Origin: Chryseobacterium elymi
Lineage (GTDB): Bacteria; Bacteroidota; Bacteroidia; Flavobacteriales; Weeksellaceae
NCBI RefSeq assembly: GCF_003385495.1
Contig: NZ_QNUH01000004.1
Coordinates: 1 to 64,000, forward strand
Length of the DNA stretch: 64,000 nt
Direction of reading: 5' to 3'
Shown: positions 26,302 through 34,303 of the stretch, one piece after another
Layout: each line of letters opens with the position of its first letter
How positions within the stretch are numbered: position 1 is the first letter of the stretch
Program-made: the position numbers and the translations under genes
The notes under the pieces: model-generated
Seen by the model: only the letters and a program-made list of their open reading frames with translations
Told to the model about the DNA's origin: nothing
Database searches by the model: none

Positions 26302-26865
26302 TTAGAGTGAAAGAATGATTGGCAAAATCACATTTGCCATTAAAAAACCACCGAGCATAAAGCAGATTGTTGCCACCAAAGACGGCCATTGCAGATTGGA
26401 AAGTCCCATTATGGCGTGTCCGCTTGTACAGCCTCCGGCATATCGGGTTCCAAAACCTACGAGAAATCCGCCGCCGACCATCATAATGAATCCTTTTAAC
26501 GTCAATAAGCTTTCAAAATTCATCAGTTGGGTCGGAACTAAGTTGCTGTAATCTGTAATTCCGTAGGCTGCCAGTTCGGTCTTAAGGTTTGAATTGACTG
26601 TCATTTCTCCGGGATTCATCAGGAAATGGGCAGCAATCATTCCGCCGAAGAAAATTCCTAATACGAAGAATAAATTCCAGGATTCTTTTTTCCAATCGTA
26701 TTTGAAAAAGTTCACGTTTGCCGGAATACACGCTGCACAAATATGTCGCAATGACGAACTGATCCCGAAAGATTTATTACCTAAAATCAATAGTACGGGA
26801 ACGGTAAGACCGATGAGCGGACCTGCAATATACCACGGCCAAGGTTCTTTTATTAGATCTAACAT
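26302..26865 (-). CDS. YeeE/YedE family sulfur transporter subunit
   Basis: 187-aa membrane protein with about five hydrophobic segments. The family Cys motifs are HICAACIPANVNFFKYDW and GTRYAGGCTSGHAIMG, the latter holding the Cys that relays thiosulfate in YeeE structures. It is paired with the following 160-aa subunit. It is 14 bp downstream of the persulfide dioxygenase-rhodanese gene, so the operon reads dioxygenase, YeeE part 1, YeeE part 2. Confidence 0.9.
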   Translation of the reverse strand: MLDLIKEPWPWYIAGPLIGLTVPVLLILGNKSFGISSSLRHICAACIPANVNFFKYDWKKESWNLFFVLGIFFGGMIAAHFLMNPGEMTVNSNLKTELAAYGITDYSNLVPTQLMNFESLLTLKGFIMMVGGGFLVGFGTRYAGGCTSGHAIMGLSNLQWPSLVATICFMLGGFLMANVILPIILSL

Positions 26866-26879
26866 TAATTACTTTTTGT

Positions 26880-28298
26880 TTAAATAGAGTTTAACATTTT
26901 ACTTTGACAAACGAAATCGCTTTTGGGAACACCGGTTTGTGAGATGGCTTTAAAGCCGCCTTCAATTTCGGTAAAATTACGGAAGCCTCTTGCCTGAAGG
27001 ATACTTGCCGCCATCATACTTCGGTAACCACCTGCACAGTGAAGATAAAAATGTTCGGTCGGCGCAATATGGTTTATCCACTCATTGATATAAGCCAACG
27101 GCTTGTTGTAGGCTTCATCAACGTGTTCTGCCTGGTATTCGCTTTCTTTTCTAACGTCGATAATTGTAACCTTTTTATTTTTGATTTCAGTTTCAAATTG
27201 ATTTGCGGAAATTCTGTTTACGGTATCCGTTTCTTTTCCGCTGTTTTTCCACACTTTAAACCCGCCTTTCAGAAAACCTAAAACATTATCAAACCCTACT
27301 CTACTGAGTCTCGTAACCGTTTCTTCCTCATTATTTTCATCCGTAATTAATAAAATGGGTTGTTTTACATCTACAATCAAAGCGCCGACCCAAGGTGCAA
27401 AATCTCCGTCTAATCCTATATTAACGGATTGAGGAACAAAGCCTTTTGCAAATTCATCATTATTTCTGACATCCAGAATCAAAGCACCTGAATGTTCTGC
27501 TATTTCCTCAAATTCTTCGGGAGAAAGCGCATGCATACCTTTAGACAACACCTCATCAAAACTATCATACCCTTGTTTATTCATCGCTACATTCATCCCG
27601 AAATAGGCAGGTGGCGGAAGAAGCCCGTCTGTAACAGCTTTTATGAAGCTTTCTTTATCTTTTTGATTTAATGCATAGTTGGTTTTCTTTTGACTTCCTA
27701 ATGTATCGACCGTCTCTTTCTGCATATTTTTTCCGCAGGCAGAACCTGCACCGTGAGCGGGATAAACGATAATTTCATCGTCCAATGGCAGAATTTTTTG
27801 GTATAAACTATCGTAAAGAAGTCCTGCCAGTTCTTCCTGAGTCATATTCGCCGCTTTCTGAGCCAGATCCGGGCGACCGACATCGCCGAGAAACAAAGTA
27901 TCTCCACTGAAAAGAGCTTTTTCTTTTCCATTTTCATCGATTAATAAAAAGGAAGAGCTTTCCATCGTGTGTCCGGGCGTGTGCAAAACCTTGATTTTGA
28001 TTTTTCCAACTTCAAAAACCTGATTATCTTCAGCTATAATGGCATCAAATTCTGGTTTTGCAGTTGGTCCATAAACGATTGGTGCATTTGTTTTTTTACT
28101 TAAATCAACGTGGCCACTAACAAAATCTGCGTGGAAGTGGGTTTCAAAAATGTATTTGAGTTTTACATTGTCTTTTTCCATTCTGTCGATGTATGGCTGG
28201 GTTTCTCTTAAAGGATCAATGATTGCCGCTTCACCTTCAGAAACGATGTAATATGCTCCCTGAGCTAAACATCCTGTATAAATCTGTTCTATTTGCAT
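26880..28298 (-). CDS. Persulfide dioxygenase-rhodanese fusion
   Basis: 472 aa in three parts. The MBL-fold domain (about 1-230) has HFHADFVSGH at 54-63 and the GDTLFLGDVGRPDL segment of ETHE1-type persulfide dioxygenases. A first rhodanese domain (about 265-360) has LLITDENNEEE where the active-site loop should be, so it lacks the catalytic Cys. A second rhodanese domain (about 370-465) keeps it in LHCAGGYRS. It oxidises glutathione or low-molecular persulfide to sulfite while the active rhodanese moves sulfane sulfur. It heads the sulfur operon below a TTGTTACACAA site. Confidence 0.93.
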   Translation of the reverse strand: MQIEQIYTGCLAQGAYYIVSEGEAAIIDPLRETQPYIDRMEKDNVKLKYIFETHFHADFVSGHVDLSKKTNAPIVYGPTAKPEFDAIIAEDNQVFEVGKIKIKVLHTPGHTMESSSFLLIDENGKEKALFSGDTLFLGDVGRPDLAQKAANMTQEELAGLLYDSLYQKILPLDDEIIVYPAHGAGSACGKNMQKETVDTLGSQKKTNYALNQKDKESFIKAVTDGLLPPPAYFGMNVAMNKQGYDSFDEVLSKGMHALSPEEFEEIAEHSGALILDVRNNDEFAKGFVPQSVNIGLDGDFAPWVGALIVDVKQPILLITDENNEEETVTRLSRVGFDNVLGFLKGGFKVWKNSGKETDTVNRISANQFETEIKNKKVTIIDVRKESEYQAEHVDEAYNKPLAYINEWINHIAPTEHFYLHCAGGYRSMMAASILQARGFRNFTEIEGGFKAISQTGVPKSDFVCQSKMLNSI

Positions 28299-28320
28299 TT
28301 TGATATTTTTTTATTTGATA

Positions 28321-28368
28321 CAAATTTCTATGTTTTACTTTCTTCCTACAGCCACTTTTGTTACACAA
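28321..28368 (-). promoter_or_regulatory. Sulfur operon promoter with Crp/Fnr-like palindrome
   Basis: TTGT-TAC-ACAA at 28358-28368 is a perfect palindrome. On the minus strand the -7-like box GAAATTTG lies at 28328-28321, with its centre 38.5 bp from the palindrome centre. The same layout recurs before tauE. Confidence 0.6.
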
Positions 28369-28374
28369 GAAGTT

Positions 28375-29169
28375 TTAAAGGAAAAGTTCTTTGATAATAA
28401 TGTAAATTCCCATCACCAGAATAAACCAGCCAAATGCAGGCTTCAGTTTTTTACCATCAATTTTCTTTGATAATTGCGAGCCAATGAGGATTCCAACGAT
28501 GGCAATTGCGGTGATGGTTGCTAATAAATTCCATTCGATCCTGACGTGATTCATTGATGAAAAAAAACCGATCAGAGAATTTAAAGAAATGATGACCAGG
28601 GAAGTTCCTATGGCGACTTTCATCGGTGTTTTCAGTAGATTGACCAATGCCGGAATGATCATAAATCCGCCGCCCGCTCCTACCAAACCTGTTAAAATCC
28701 CGACAACAGAACCTTCGCCTGCTGCCAAAAGTGTATTGTTTTTTTGTGAAGGGACTGTTTCAATTTTAAGCATTGCCCTTTTTTGAATCATTTTATAGGA
28801 AGCGATAATCATTAAACCCGCAAATAGTAAAAGAAGAAAAATGTCTTTGGTCACAATGAAACTTCCAAAACTGAAAACCTCATCAGGAATTAAAGGAAGA
28901 AGAAAATTTCGGGTAAGAAAAATGGAAATAATTGACGGAACCCCAAAAATAAAAGCAGTTTTAAAATCAACCAATCCTTTTTTAAAATAAGAAAAAGAAC
29001 CAACCATACTGCTGATTCCGACAATAAAAAGTGAATATTCTGTCGCCAAAAAAGCATCAACCCCGAAGAGATAAACCAAAACAGGAACGGTAAGAATACT
29101 TCCGCCACCGCCTATTAATCCTAATGAAATACCGATAAAAACCGATGCTATATATCCAAAAATTTCCAT
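28375..29169 (-). CDS. Sulfite exporter TauE/SafE family protein
   Basis: 264-aa membrane protein with eight or so hydrophobic segments arranged in two similar halves. The first half has the motif GISLGLIGGGGSILTVP and the second GILTGLVGAGGGFMIIPAL, the pair of glycine-rich signatures of the TauE/SafE family. It probably exports sulfite or sulfonates produced by the neighbouring persulfide dioxygenase. It has its own promoter with a TTGTTACACAA site, and the downstream dioxygenase gene has a second one. Confidence 0.9.
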   Translation of the reverse strand: MEIFGYIASVFIGISLGLIGGGGSILTVPVLVYLFGVDAFLATEYSLFIVGISSMVGSFSYFKKGLVDFKTAFIFGVPSIISIFLTRNFLLPLIPDEVFSFGSFIVTKDIFLLLLFAGLMIIASYKMIQKRAMLKIETVPSQKNNTLLAAGEGSVVGILTGLVGAGGGFMIIPALVNLLKTPMKVAIGTSLVIISLNSLIGFFSSMNHVRIEWNLLATITAIAIVGILIGSQLSKKIDGKKLKPAFGWFILVMGIYIIIKELFL

Positions 29170-29187
29170 TTTTCAACTTTTACGAAA

Positions 29188-29235
29188 CAAAGATGGATAT
29201 ATCCGGGAATCTGTACCGCTACTTTTGTTACACAA
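29188..29235 (-). promoter_or_regulatory. tauE promoter with Crp/Fnr-like palindrome
   Basis: TTGT-TAC-ACAA at 29225-29235. On the minus strand the -7-like box CATCTTTG lies at 29195-29188, at a centre distance of 38.5 bp, identical to the site before the dioxygenase. The flanking bases ACTTT before the palindrome are also shared. It lies between the regulator gene (stop at 29242) and tauE, so the regulator itself is not behind this site. Confidence 0.65.
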
Positions 29236-29241
29236 CAAAAA

Positions 29242-29874
29242 TTAAATAGAATCGGAAAGGGTGATCTTGTTTCTTCCCAGTTTCAGTTTGCCGGAATCTT
29301 CCAGCTGTTTCAGGAGTCTTGATACGACTACTCTGGCTGTTCCAAGCTCATTGGCAAGCTGTTCGTGGGTGATAATAATGGTTTTGGACTGGGATATTTC
29401 AGATTTTTTATCGAGAAGATTCAGTAATCTTTCATCCACTTTTTTGAAGGCAATGGCATTGATGATATCAAGTAATTCTTCAAAACGTTTATGATACAAC
29501 CTGAAAATATAATCCAGCCATTCCGGATATTCTTTGATGAATAAGGTAACTTTATCCATTGGTAAAAAAAGAATTTCGGATTTTTCCTCCACTTCGGCTT
29601 TTACAATGCTTTTTTCGTTATGCATCCCGCCAAGAAACGACATAATGCAGCTTTCACCGGCCTTAATGTAGTAGAGTAAGATCTCTCGCCCGTCTTCTTC
29701 CGTCCGGATTACTTTTAACAATCCTTTCATTACAATCGGAATGGAACGTATGGAAGCATTTTCATCCAGAATAACATCTCCTTCCTGATATGTTTTTCTG
29801 ATCCCGTTCTGATACAGTTTATCCATTAATTCTTGAGAAGAAATGAATTCGGAAGATAATATTTGCTGGCTCAT
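29242..29874 (-). CDS. Crp/Fnr family regulator of the sulfur cluster
   Basis: 210 aa: a cyclic-nucleotide-binding-like sensor domain (about 15-135) and a Crp winged helix (about 150-205) with the helix-turn-helix HEQLANELGTARVVVSRLLKQLE. The sensor domain contains a single cysteine (SCIMSFLGG, about residue 74), so there is no FNR-type Fe-S cluster; a thiol or persulfide switch would need one Cys at least. It is upstream of tauE on the same strand, 72 bp apart. It likely binds the repeated TTGTTACACAA palindromes in response to sulfide or oxidative input. Confidence 0.85.
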   Translation of the reverse strand: MSQQILSSEFISSQELMDKLYQNGIRKTYQEGDVILDENASIRSIPIVMKGLLKVIRTEEDGREILLYYIKAGESCIMSFLGGMHNEKSIVKAEVEEKSEILFLPMDKVTLFIKEYPEWLDYIFRLYHKRFEELLDIINAIAFKKVDERLLNLLDKKSEISQSKTIIITHEQLANELGTARVVVSRLLKQLEDSGKLKLGRNKITLSDSI

Positions 29875-30126
29875 TATACGGAAAATATTGAACTAATTTA
29901 CGGTTATTTGTTGAATTCTTATATAGTATTCCTTGAACTATTTGAGCTTAATTTTAAACTCAAACTGTTTTTACAACATCAAAAGAGATAGGTGCCATGT
30001 TTGGCATAACGCCTTTAACCTTACCAAAAACAAATACACCGTATCAAAAATGACCCTACTATAAAGCAAAAGAATAAACTTTAATTTTTTTTTTCAAATT
30101 ATTTGGAAAACAATATTAAAATCGTA

Positions 30127-30138
30127 ATATTGCAATAT
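30127..30138 (+). promoter_or_regulatory. ArsR operator 1
   Basis: Perfect 12-bp palindrome ATATTGCAATAT, 12 bp upstream of the arsR start codon at 30151. A near copy (11 of 12) lies before the DUF6428 gene at 31071-31082. The position overlaps the expected transcription start, as for autorepressing ArsR proteins. Confidence 0.65.
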
Positions 30139-30150
30139 AATAATAAAAGA

Positions 30151-30477
30151 ATGGGAGCAACGAAGACCGATCACTTTACAGACCACCAAAACCAGATTGC
30201 AGTTATAGCAAAAGCATTAGGCCATCCAGCGAGAATTGCTATTATAGAATATTTATTGAAAGTCAATACCTGCATTACCGGAGATATTGTCAATGAGCTG
30301 CCACTAGCACAGCCAACAGTATCACAGCATTTGAAAGAATTAAAGAATGCAGGATTGATAAAAGGAAATATTGAAGGTAACTCTGTATGCTACTGTATTG
30401 ACGAAAATACTTTCGATATCTTGAGAGAGTATTTCTCAAAGATAATATTCACCGTAACCAACCAAAAATGCTGTTAA
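30151..30477 (+). CDS. arsR: ArsR family transcriptional repressor
   Basis: 108-aa winged-helix metalloregulator. The helix-turn-helix is LPLAQPTVSQHLKELKNAGLI. The classical ELCVCDL arsenite site on helix 3 is reduced to NTCITGDI with one Cys (41), but there are other cysteines: C80 and C82 in the wing (SVCYC) and a terminal pair C107-C108 (QKCC). Arsenite sensing through this set is plausible, though not by the canonical E. coli site. The start at 30151 is chosen because the longer frame to 30103 would include the operator palindrome. Its stop overlaps the start of the next gene (TAATG). Confidence 0.87.
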   Translation: MGATKTDHFTDHQNQIAVIAKALGHPARIAIIEYLLKVNTCITGDIVNELPLAQPTVSQHLKELKNAGLIKGNIEGNSVCYCIDENTFDILREYFSKIIFTVTNQKCC

Positions 30478-31046
30478 TGATGGAAGTTGCTTTCATTATA
30501 TCCTCAATATTACTGATCAGCTATTCATTACTGGCTGTATATGATGGTGTGTATCTACATCTCTACAAATACCTGCTCTATCAGCACAAAGAAAGCCGGT
30601 TTGAACATTTTACGCATACGATAAGAGCTTTTTTGTTTACAGGCATTCTTATTTCCTTATTTATTAATATTGAAAATAACGATCTGTTTCTGTTCGGCTG
30701 CGTTCTGATAGTTACTGATATCATTACATTACTGATTGACGTTTATGTGGAAAAAGACAGTAGACAATTTATGGGTGGACTTCCCCGTTGGGAGTATATG
30801 ATTCATCTTTTCGTAAACGGGTTCCATTTTGCGGCTATTGCTGTGTTTTTAGTAATCAAAATTGATTTTGATTCTAAAGGAATTAGATTAGTGAAAAATT
30901 TTCAGCAGATTGAGAGCTTTGGCATTTTCAGATTTATAGCAATAAACTTATTACCGGGAGCAATCGTTATCAGTCTTTTACACATTCTTGTTTACAGCTC
31001 AAAATTCAAGTATTATTTTAATAAGATACAGCTTAAATGCTGTTAA
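30477..31046 (+). CDS. Membrane protein of unknown family in the ars operon, C-terminal Cys pair
   Basis: 189 aa from the ATG that overlaps the arsR stop (TAATG); ATGs at 30468 and 30480 are alternatives. Five membrane helices are predicted (about 5-27, 50-66, 71-89, 108-128, 155-180). Possible metal ligands are Asp23 and His28 (YDGVYLH), Glu43-His44-x2-His47, and His110/His117 (HLFVNGFH). The last residues are LKCC, the same ending as the ArsR before it and the DUF6428 protein after it. I do not recognise the family. Its place between ArsR and an arsenic-related DUF suggests a metalloid-linked membrane role. Confidence 0.7.
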   Translation: MMEVAFIISSILLISYSLLAVYDGVYLHLYKYLLYQHKESRFEHFTHTIRAFLFTGILISLFINIENNDLFLFGCVLIVTDIITLLIDVYVEKDSRQFMGGLPRWEYMIHLFVNGFHFAAIAVFLVIKIDFDSKGIRLVKNFQQIESFGIFRFIAINLLPGAIVISLLHILVYSSKFKYYFNKIQLKCC

Positions 31047-31067
31047 AAATTTTTGTTTAAAGACATC

Positions 31068-31082
31068 GCAATATTGCATTAT
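31068..31082 (+). promoter_or_regulatory. ArsR operator 2
   Basis: GCAATATTGC (31068-31077) is a perfect palindrome, and the overlapping ATATTGCATTAT (31071-31082) matches operator 1 at 11 of 12 positions. It lies 19 bp before the DUF6428 start, so the second half of the ars cluster probably has its own ArsR-repressed promoter. Confidence 0.6.
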
Positions 31083-31101
31083 AACTATAAAATATATAAC
31101 A

Positions 31102-31575
31102 ATGAAACTATCAGAAATTAAAGAAATTCTTCCAACATTAGAAAATGTTGAATTTCAATTAGAAGACGGCACATTTGTACCAGAGCATTTTCATGTTACC
31201 GAAGTAGGACAGATTAATAAAAAATTCATTGACTGTGGTGGAGTAATCCGTGAGGAAAAAGCTGTAAACTTTCAGCTATGGAATGCAGATGATTTTGAGC
31301 ATCGTTTAAAACCAGGCAAACTACTGAATATTATCAGACTTTCTGAAGAAAAATTAGGAATTGAAGATAATGAGATTGAAGTAGAATATCAAAGTAACAC
31401 GATTGGTAAATATGATCTGGAATTCAACGGGAAAACTTTTGTATTGAAAAGTAAAACGACGGCCTGTCTTGCTCAGGATGCCTGCGGCATACCTTCTGAA
31501 AAACAAAAGAAAAACCTTTCTGAACTGGCCGGAAATCAAAATACATCTTGTACTCCTGGAGGAGGCTGCTGTTAA
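31102..31575 (+). CDS. DUF6428 family protein
   Basis: 157-aa soluble protein of the ars-associated DUF6428 type (MKLSEIKEILPTLENV at the N-terminus; VPEHFHVTEVG near residue 26). The C-terminal third is cysteine-rich: TACLAQDACG, NTSC and the terminal GGGCC. It starts at 31102, just after operator 2; the open frame upstream to 30988 overlaps the previous gene. The biochemical role is unknown. The HxH and the cysteines make thiol-metalloid binding plausible, which is an inference. Confidence 0.82.
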   Translation: MKLSEIKEILPTLENVEFQLEDGTFVPEHFHVTEVGQINKKFIDCGGVIREEKAVNFQLWNADDFEHRLKPGKLLNIIRLSEEKLGIEDNEIEVEYQSNTIGKYDLEFNGKTFVLKSKTTACLAQDACGIPSEKQKKNLSELAGNQNTSCTPGGGCC

Positions 31576-31591
31576 TCTTTTAACAAAAAAA

Positions 31592-31995
31592 CAGACTATA
31601 AAAATTGCGTTATTCAGCAACAGACGCGCCAATTTACCAGCATTGGAAGCTTTCTTTGAAGATGTTGAGAAAAGAAACCAGATAATTTATTGTTTGAGTG
31701 ACCTGATAGGCGACTCAGGTTAAATTTGCTTCAGGTTACAAGGCAAGCCCTACTATCATTTTAATTCGGGCAGTGAAGATTTTCCTGATTATCGTCATAC
31801 AGTCAATATCGGTTCAATTAGAAAGCCTAAGGATAATGACATGCGAGGAGTGCATGTCATGCTGACGATCAATGAAAGCAGTTCTGTATTCAATAAAGAC
31901 AGTATCGGTGTGGAATTTATACGCTTTGGATACGATATTGAAAAGCGACAAAGGCTATAGAAGAGAAGATACTCCCTACCCGACGTAATATATAG
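31592..31995 (+). pseudogene. Decayed metallophosphoesterase gene
   Basis: The first part reads TIKIALFSNRRANLPALEAF, an altered version of the usual KIALFSDIHANLPALEAV opening of calcineurin-like phosphoesterases, with the metal-binding D-x-H lost. The frame ends at TGDSG-stop (31723). After about 40 bp a second stretch encodes GKPYYHFNSGSEDFPDYRH and VHVMLTINESSSVF, which looks like the C-terminal part; it ends by frameshift (KRQRL-stop), while the next frame continues ATKAIEEKILPTRRNI to 31995. There is therefore a large internal deletion plus a frameshift and no ATG start. Confidence 0.75.
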
Positions 31996-32032
31996 AAAAT
32001 TTAAGAAAGGCTATTAATTTTAAGAATTAAAA

Positions 32033-32644
32033 ATGAACGAAAATATTTTAAGAACAATTGAATCCATTTCAATTGATACTATTTCCGAAGAAAGAAAAAC
32101 AGTTTTACAGCCATTAACAGATTATATACAAGACAAAGTGAAAATTGGTGAAGCTATCCGGTTAAATTTCATCTGTACCCATAATAGCCGGAGAAGTCAT
32201 TTGTCCCAGATCTGGGCCCAAACCATGGCTTATCATTTTGGGGTTAGCAATGTGTTTTGCTATTCGGGAGGGACTGAAGCAACGGCCATGTTCCCAAAGG
32301 TGGGTGAAACATTGAGTACCCAGGGGTTTACAATTCAAAAACTCAGCGAAGCAGAAAATCCTGTTTATGCCATAAAATATGCAGAAAATGAAACCCCGGT
32401 GATCTGTTTTTCAAAAGAATACAGCAACGAATTTAATCCTAGAAATAAATTTGGGGCTATCATGACCTGTAACAATGCTGATGAAGGCTGTCCGCTAGTG
32501 ATCGGTGCAGAAGCTAGATTTCCGATAAAATACGATGATCCAAAAGCCTCGGATAATACTCCACAACAGACACAGGTATATACAGAAAGGAGCCTGCAGA
32601 TCGCTACAGAAATGTTCTATATTTTTTCACAAATAAGCAAATAG
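32033..32644 (+). CDS. arsC: LMW-PTP type arsenate reductase / protein-tyrosine-phosphatase
   Basis: 203 aa with the phosphatase loop C48-x5-R54 (ICTHNSRRSH), the signature of low-molecular-weight phosphatases and of thioredoxin-linked ArsC. It is longer than ArsC (about 130 aa), with an N-terminal helical extension (1-40) and a C-terminal part that has NNADEGCP and PIKYDDPKASDN, typical of the Bacteroidetes branch. In this operon (GNAT and ACR3 follow at 1 and 7 bp) reduction of arsenate to arsenite for export is the natural role. Confidence 0.85.
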   Translation: MNENILRTIESISIDTISEERKTVLQPLTDYIQDKVKIGEAIRLNFICTHNSRRSHLSQIWAQTMAYHFGVSNVFCYSGGTEATAMFPKVGETLSTQGFTIQKLSEAENPVYAIKYAENETPVICFSKEYSNEFNPRNKFGAIMTCNNADEGCPLVIGAEARFPIKYDDPKASDNTPQQTQVYTERSLQIATEMFYIFSQISK

Positions 32645-32645
32645 A

Positions 32646-33137
32646 ATGGAAATAACAGCAATCGCAAAGGAACATTATCCAAATATCTCAAGAATATATA
32701 AAGAAGGTATTGAAACGGGACATGCCACTTTTGAAACTTCAGTTCCGGCATGGGAAGACTGGGACAAAAGTAAATTAAAGCACAGCCGGCTGGCTGCCAT
32801 CGTTAATGATATTGTTGTGGGATGGGCTGCACTTTCTCCAGTAAGTAACCGCTGTGTATATGGAGGTGTGGCGGAAGTCAGTATTTATATTTCCAATGTA
32901 CACAAAGGAAAAGGAATTGGGAAAGCCTTGATGGCTAGATTAATTGAAGATAGTGAAGTTCATGGAATTTGGACGCTTCAGAGCGGAATGTTCCCTGAAA
33001 ATGAGGCAACAGTAGCGCTTCATCAACGCTTTGGTTTTAGGCTCGTTGGCTACCGCGAAAAAATAGGAAAGCTGGGAGACACCTGGCGTGATACAATTAT
33101 CATGGAAAGAAGAAGTAAAACAGCAGGAATAAATTAA
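32646..33137 (+). CDS. GNAT N-acetyltransferase, ArsN1/phosphinothricin-like
   Basis: 163-aa acetyl-CoA-dependent transferase. Resemblance to phosphinothricin acetyltransferases is seen in the N-terminal [15 protein letters not shown] and the pyrophosphate loop [35 protein letters not shown] is the C-terminal part. ArsN1-type relatives acetylate arsenical glutamate analogues. It starts 1 bp after the phosphatase and 7 bp before the arsenite exporter, so it is clearly in the ars operon. Confidence 0.85.
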   Translation: MEITAIAKEHYPNISRIYKEGIETGHATFETSVPAWEDWDKSKLKHSRLAAIVNDIVVGWAALSPVSNRCVYGGVAEVSIYISNVHKGKGIGKALMARLIEDSEVHGIWTLQSGMFPENEATVALHQRFGFRLVGYREKIGKLGDTWRDTIIMERRSKTAGIN

Positions 33138-33144
33138 AACAGTT

Positions 33145-34176
33145 ATGCAGCTAAAATTAAAATTTCTCGACAGATACCTGACTTTATGGATATTCCTTGC
33201 GATGGCAATCGGTGTGGGTTTAGGGTTCTTATTTCCGGGTATTTCAGAAATTACTGATTACCTCTCCGTAGGTACTACCAATATACCTTTGGCAATAGGT
33301 CTGATCTTGATGATGTACCCTCCCTTGGCTAAAGTGGATTACTCCCTTTTACCAACCGCATTTAAAGATAAAAAGGTAATCAGTATATCACTTTTGTTAA
33401 ATTGGGTGATAGGACCTATTCTAATGTTTATTCTTGCCATTATATTTTTAAGAAATGAACCGGACTATATGATCGGGTTAATTCTTATTGGTCTGGCAAG
33501 ATGCATTGCAATGGTAATCGTTTGGAACGATCTGGCGAAAGGCAACAGAGAATATGCAGCTTTATTAGTCGCATTGAATAGCATCTTTCAGGTATTTACC
33601 TACAGTTTTTTTGTATGGCTATTTATCAATGTACTGCCCGGTAAATTAGGTCTTGCTAACTTCAATGTAAGTATTTCCATGAAGGATGTTACAGAAAGTG
33701 TACTTATTTATTTAGGTACTCCGTTCTTAGCAGGCTTTTTAAGCCGGTACTTTTTAGTTAAATCAAAAGGTATAGAATGGTATAATAGAAAATTTGTACC
33801 CAGAATATCACCGATAACACTGTACGCCTTGTTATTCACTATTGTTTTAATGTTCAGTCTTAAAGGCGAAAAAATAGTAGAATTGCCAATGGATGTGGTG
33901 AAAGTAGCGATACCACTTGTAATTTATTTTGTCCTAATGTTTTTCGCGAGTTTCTTTGTAAACAAATCACTGAAAATACCCTATGATAAAAATGCTTCAA
34001 TAGCCTTTACAGCAACAGGAAACAATTTTGAACTGGCAATCGCAGTAGCCATCGCAGTGTTCGGCATCAATTCTCCGCAGGCTTTTGTAGGGGTTATCGG
34101 CCCATTGGTGGAAGTGCCGGTACTTATACTATTAGTCAGGGCAAGTCTGTGGCTAAAGAAGAAATATTACAGCTGA
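33145..34176 (+). CDS. acr3: ACR3 family arsenite efflux transporter
   Basis: 343-aa membrane protein with ten helices, exporting As(OH)3 or Sb(OH)3. The family core motif [19 protein letters not shown] contains the essential Cys120 of helix 4, and a glutamate in the late [15 protein letters not shown] motif corresponds to the essential helix-9 residue. It is the last gene of the ars cluster. The length and motifs are complete. Confidence 0.95.
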   Translation: MQLKLKFLDRYLTLWIFLAMAIGVGLGFLFPGISEITDYLSVGTTNIPLAIGLILMMYPPLAKVDYSLLPTAFKDKKVISISLLLNWVIGPILMFILAIIFLRNEPDYMIGLILIGLARCIAMVIVWNDLAKGNREYAALLVALNSIFQVFTYSFFVWLFINVLPGKLGLANFNVSISMKDVTESVLIYLGTPFLAGFLSRYFLVKSKGIEWYNRKFVPRISPITLYALLFTIVLMFSLKGEKIVELPMDVVKVAIPLVIYFVLMFFASFFVNKSLKIPYDKNASIAFTATGNNFELAIAVAIAVFGINSPQAFVGVIGPLVEVPVLILLVRASLWLKKKYYS

Positions 34177-34249
34177 TCTTATTGTAATTAAAGAGAATTT
34201 GAACCCTGGTTAATAGCCTTAAAATCGATCTGTAATTTTTATTGTATCT

Positions 34250-34257
34250 TACTTTTG
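34250..34257 (+). promoter_or_regulatory. Promoter -7 box for the DapB-like gene
   Basis: TACTTTTG, an exact match to the Bacteroidetes -7 consensus TAnnTTTG, 46 bp before the ATG at 34304. No clear -33 TTG was identified. Confidence 0.4.
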
Positions 34258-34303
34258 AAAAATATTAGAATTACCAATTAATAAAATATATAAAATTGTA
34301 AGT

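Noticed and set aside
29941..30006. Inverted repeats TTTGAG...CTCAAA and TGCCA-TGTT-TGGCA upstream of arsR
   Set aside because: Short and imperfect, single copies, no link to a regulator; the repeated ATATTGCAATAT is the better operator.
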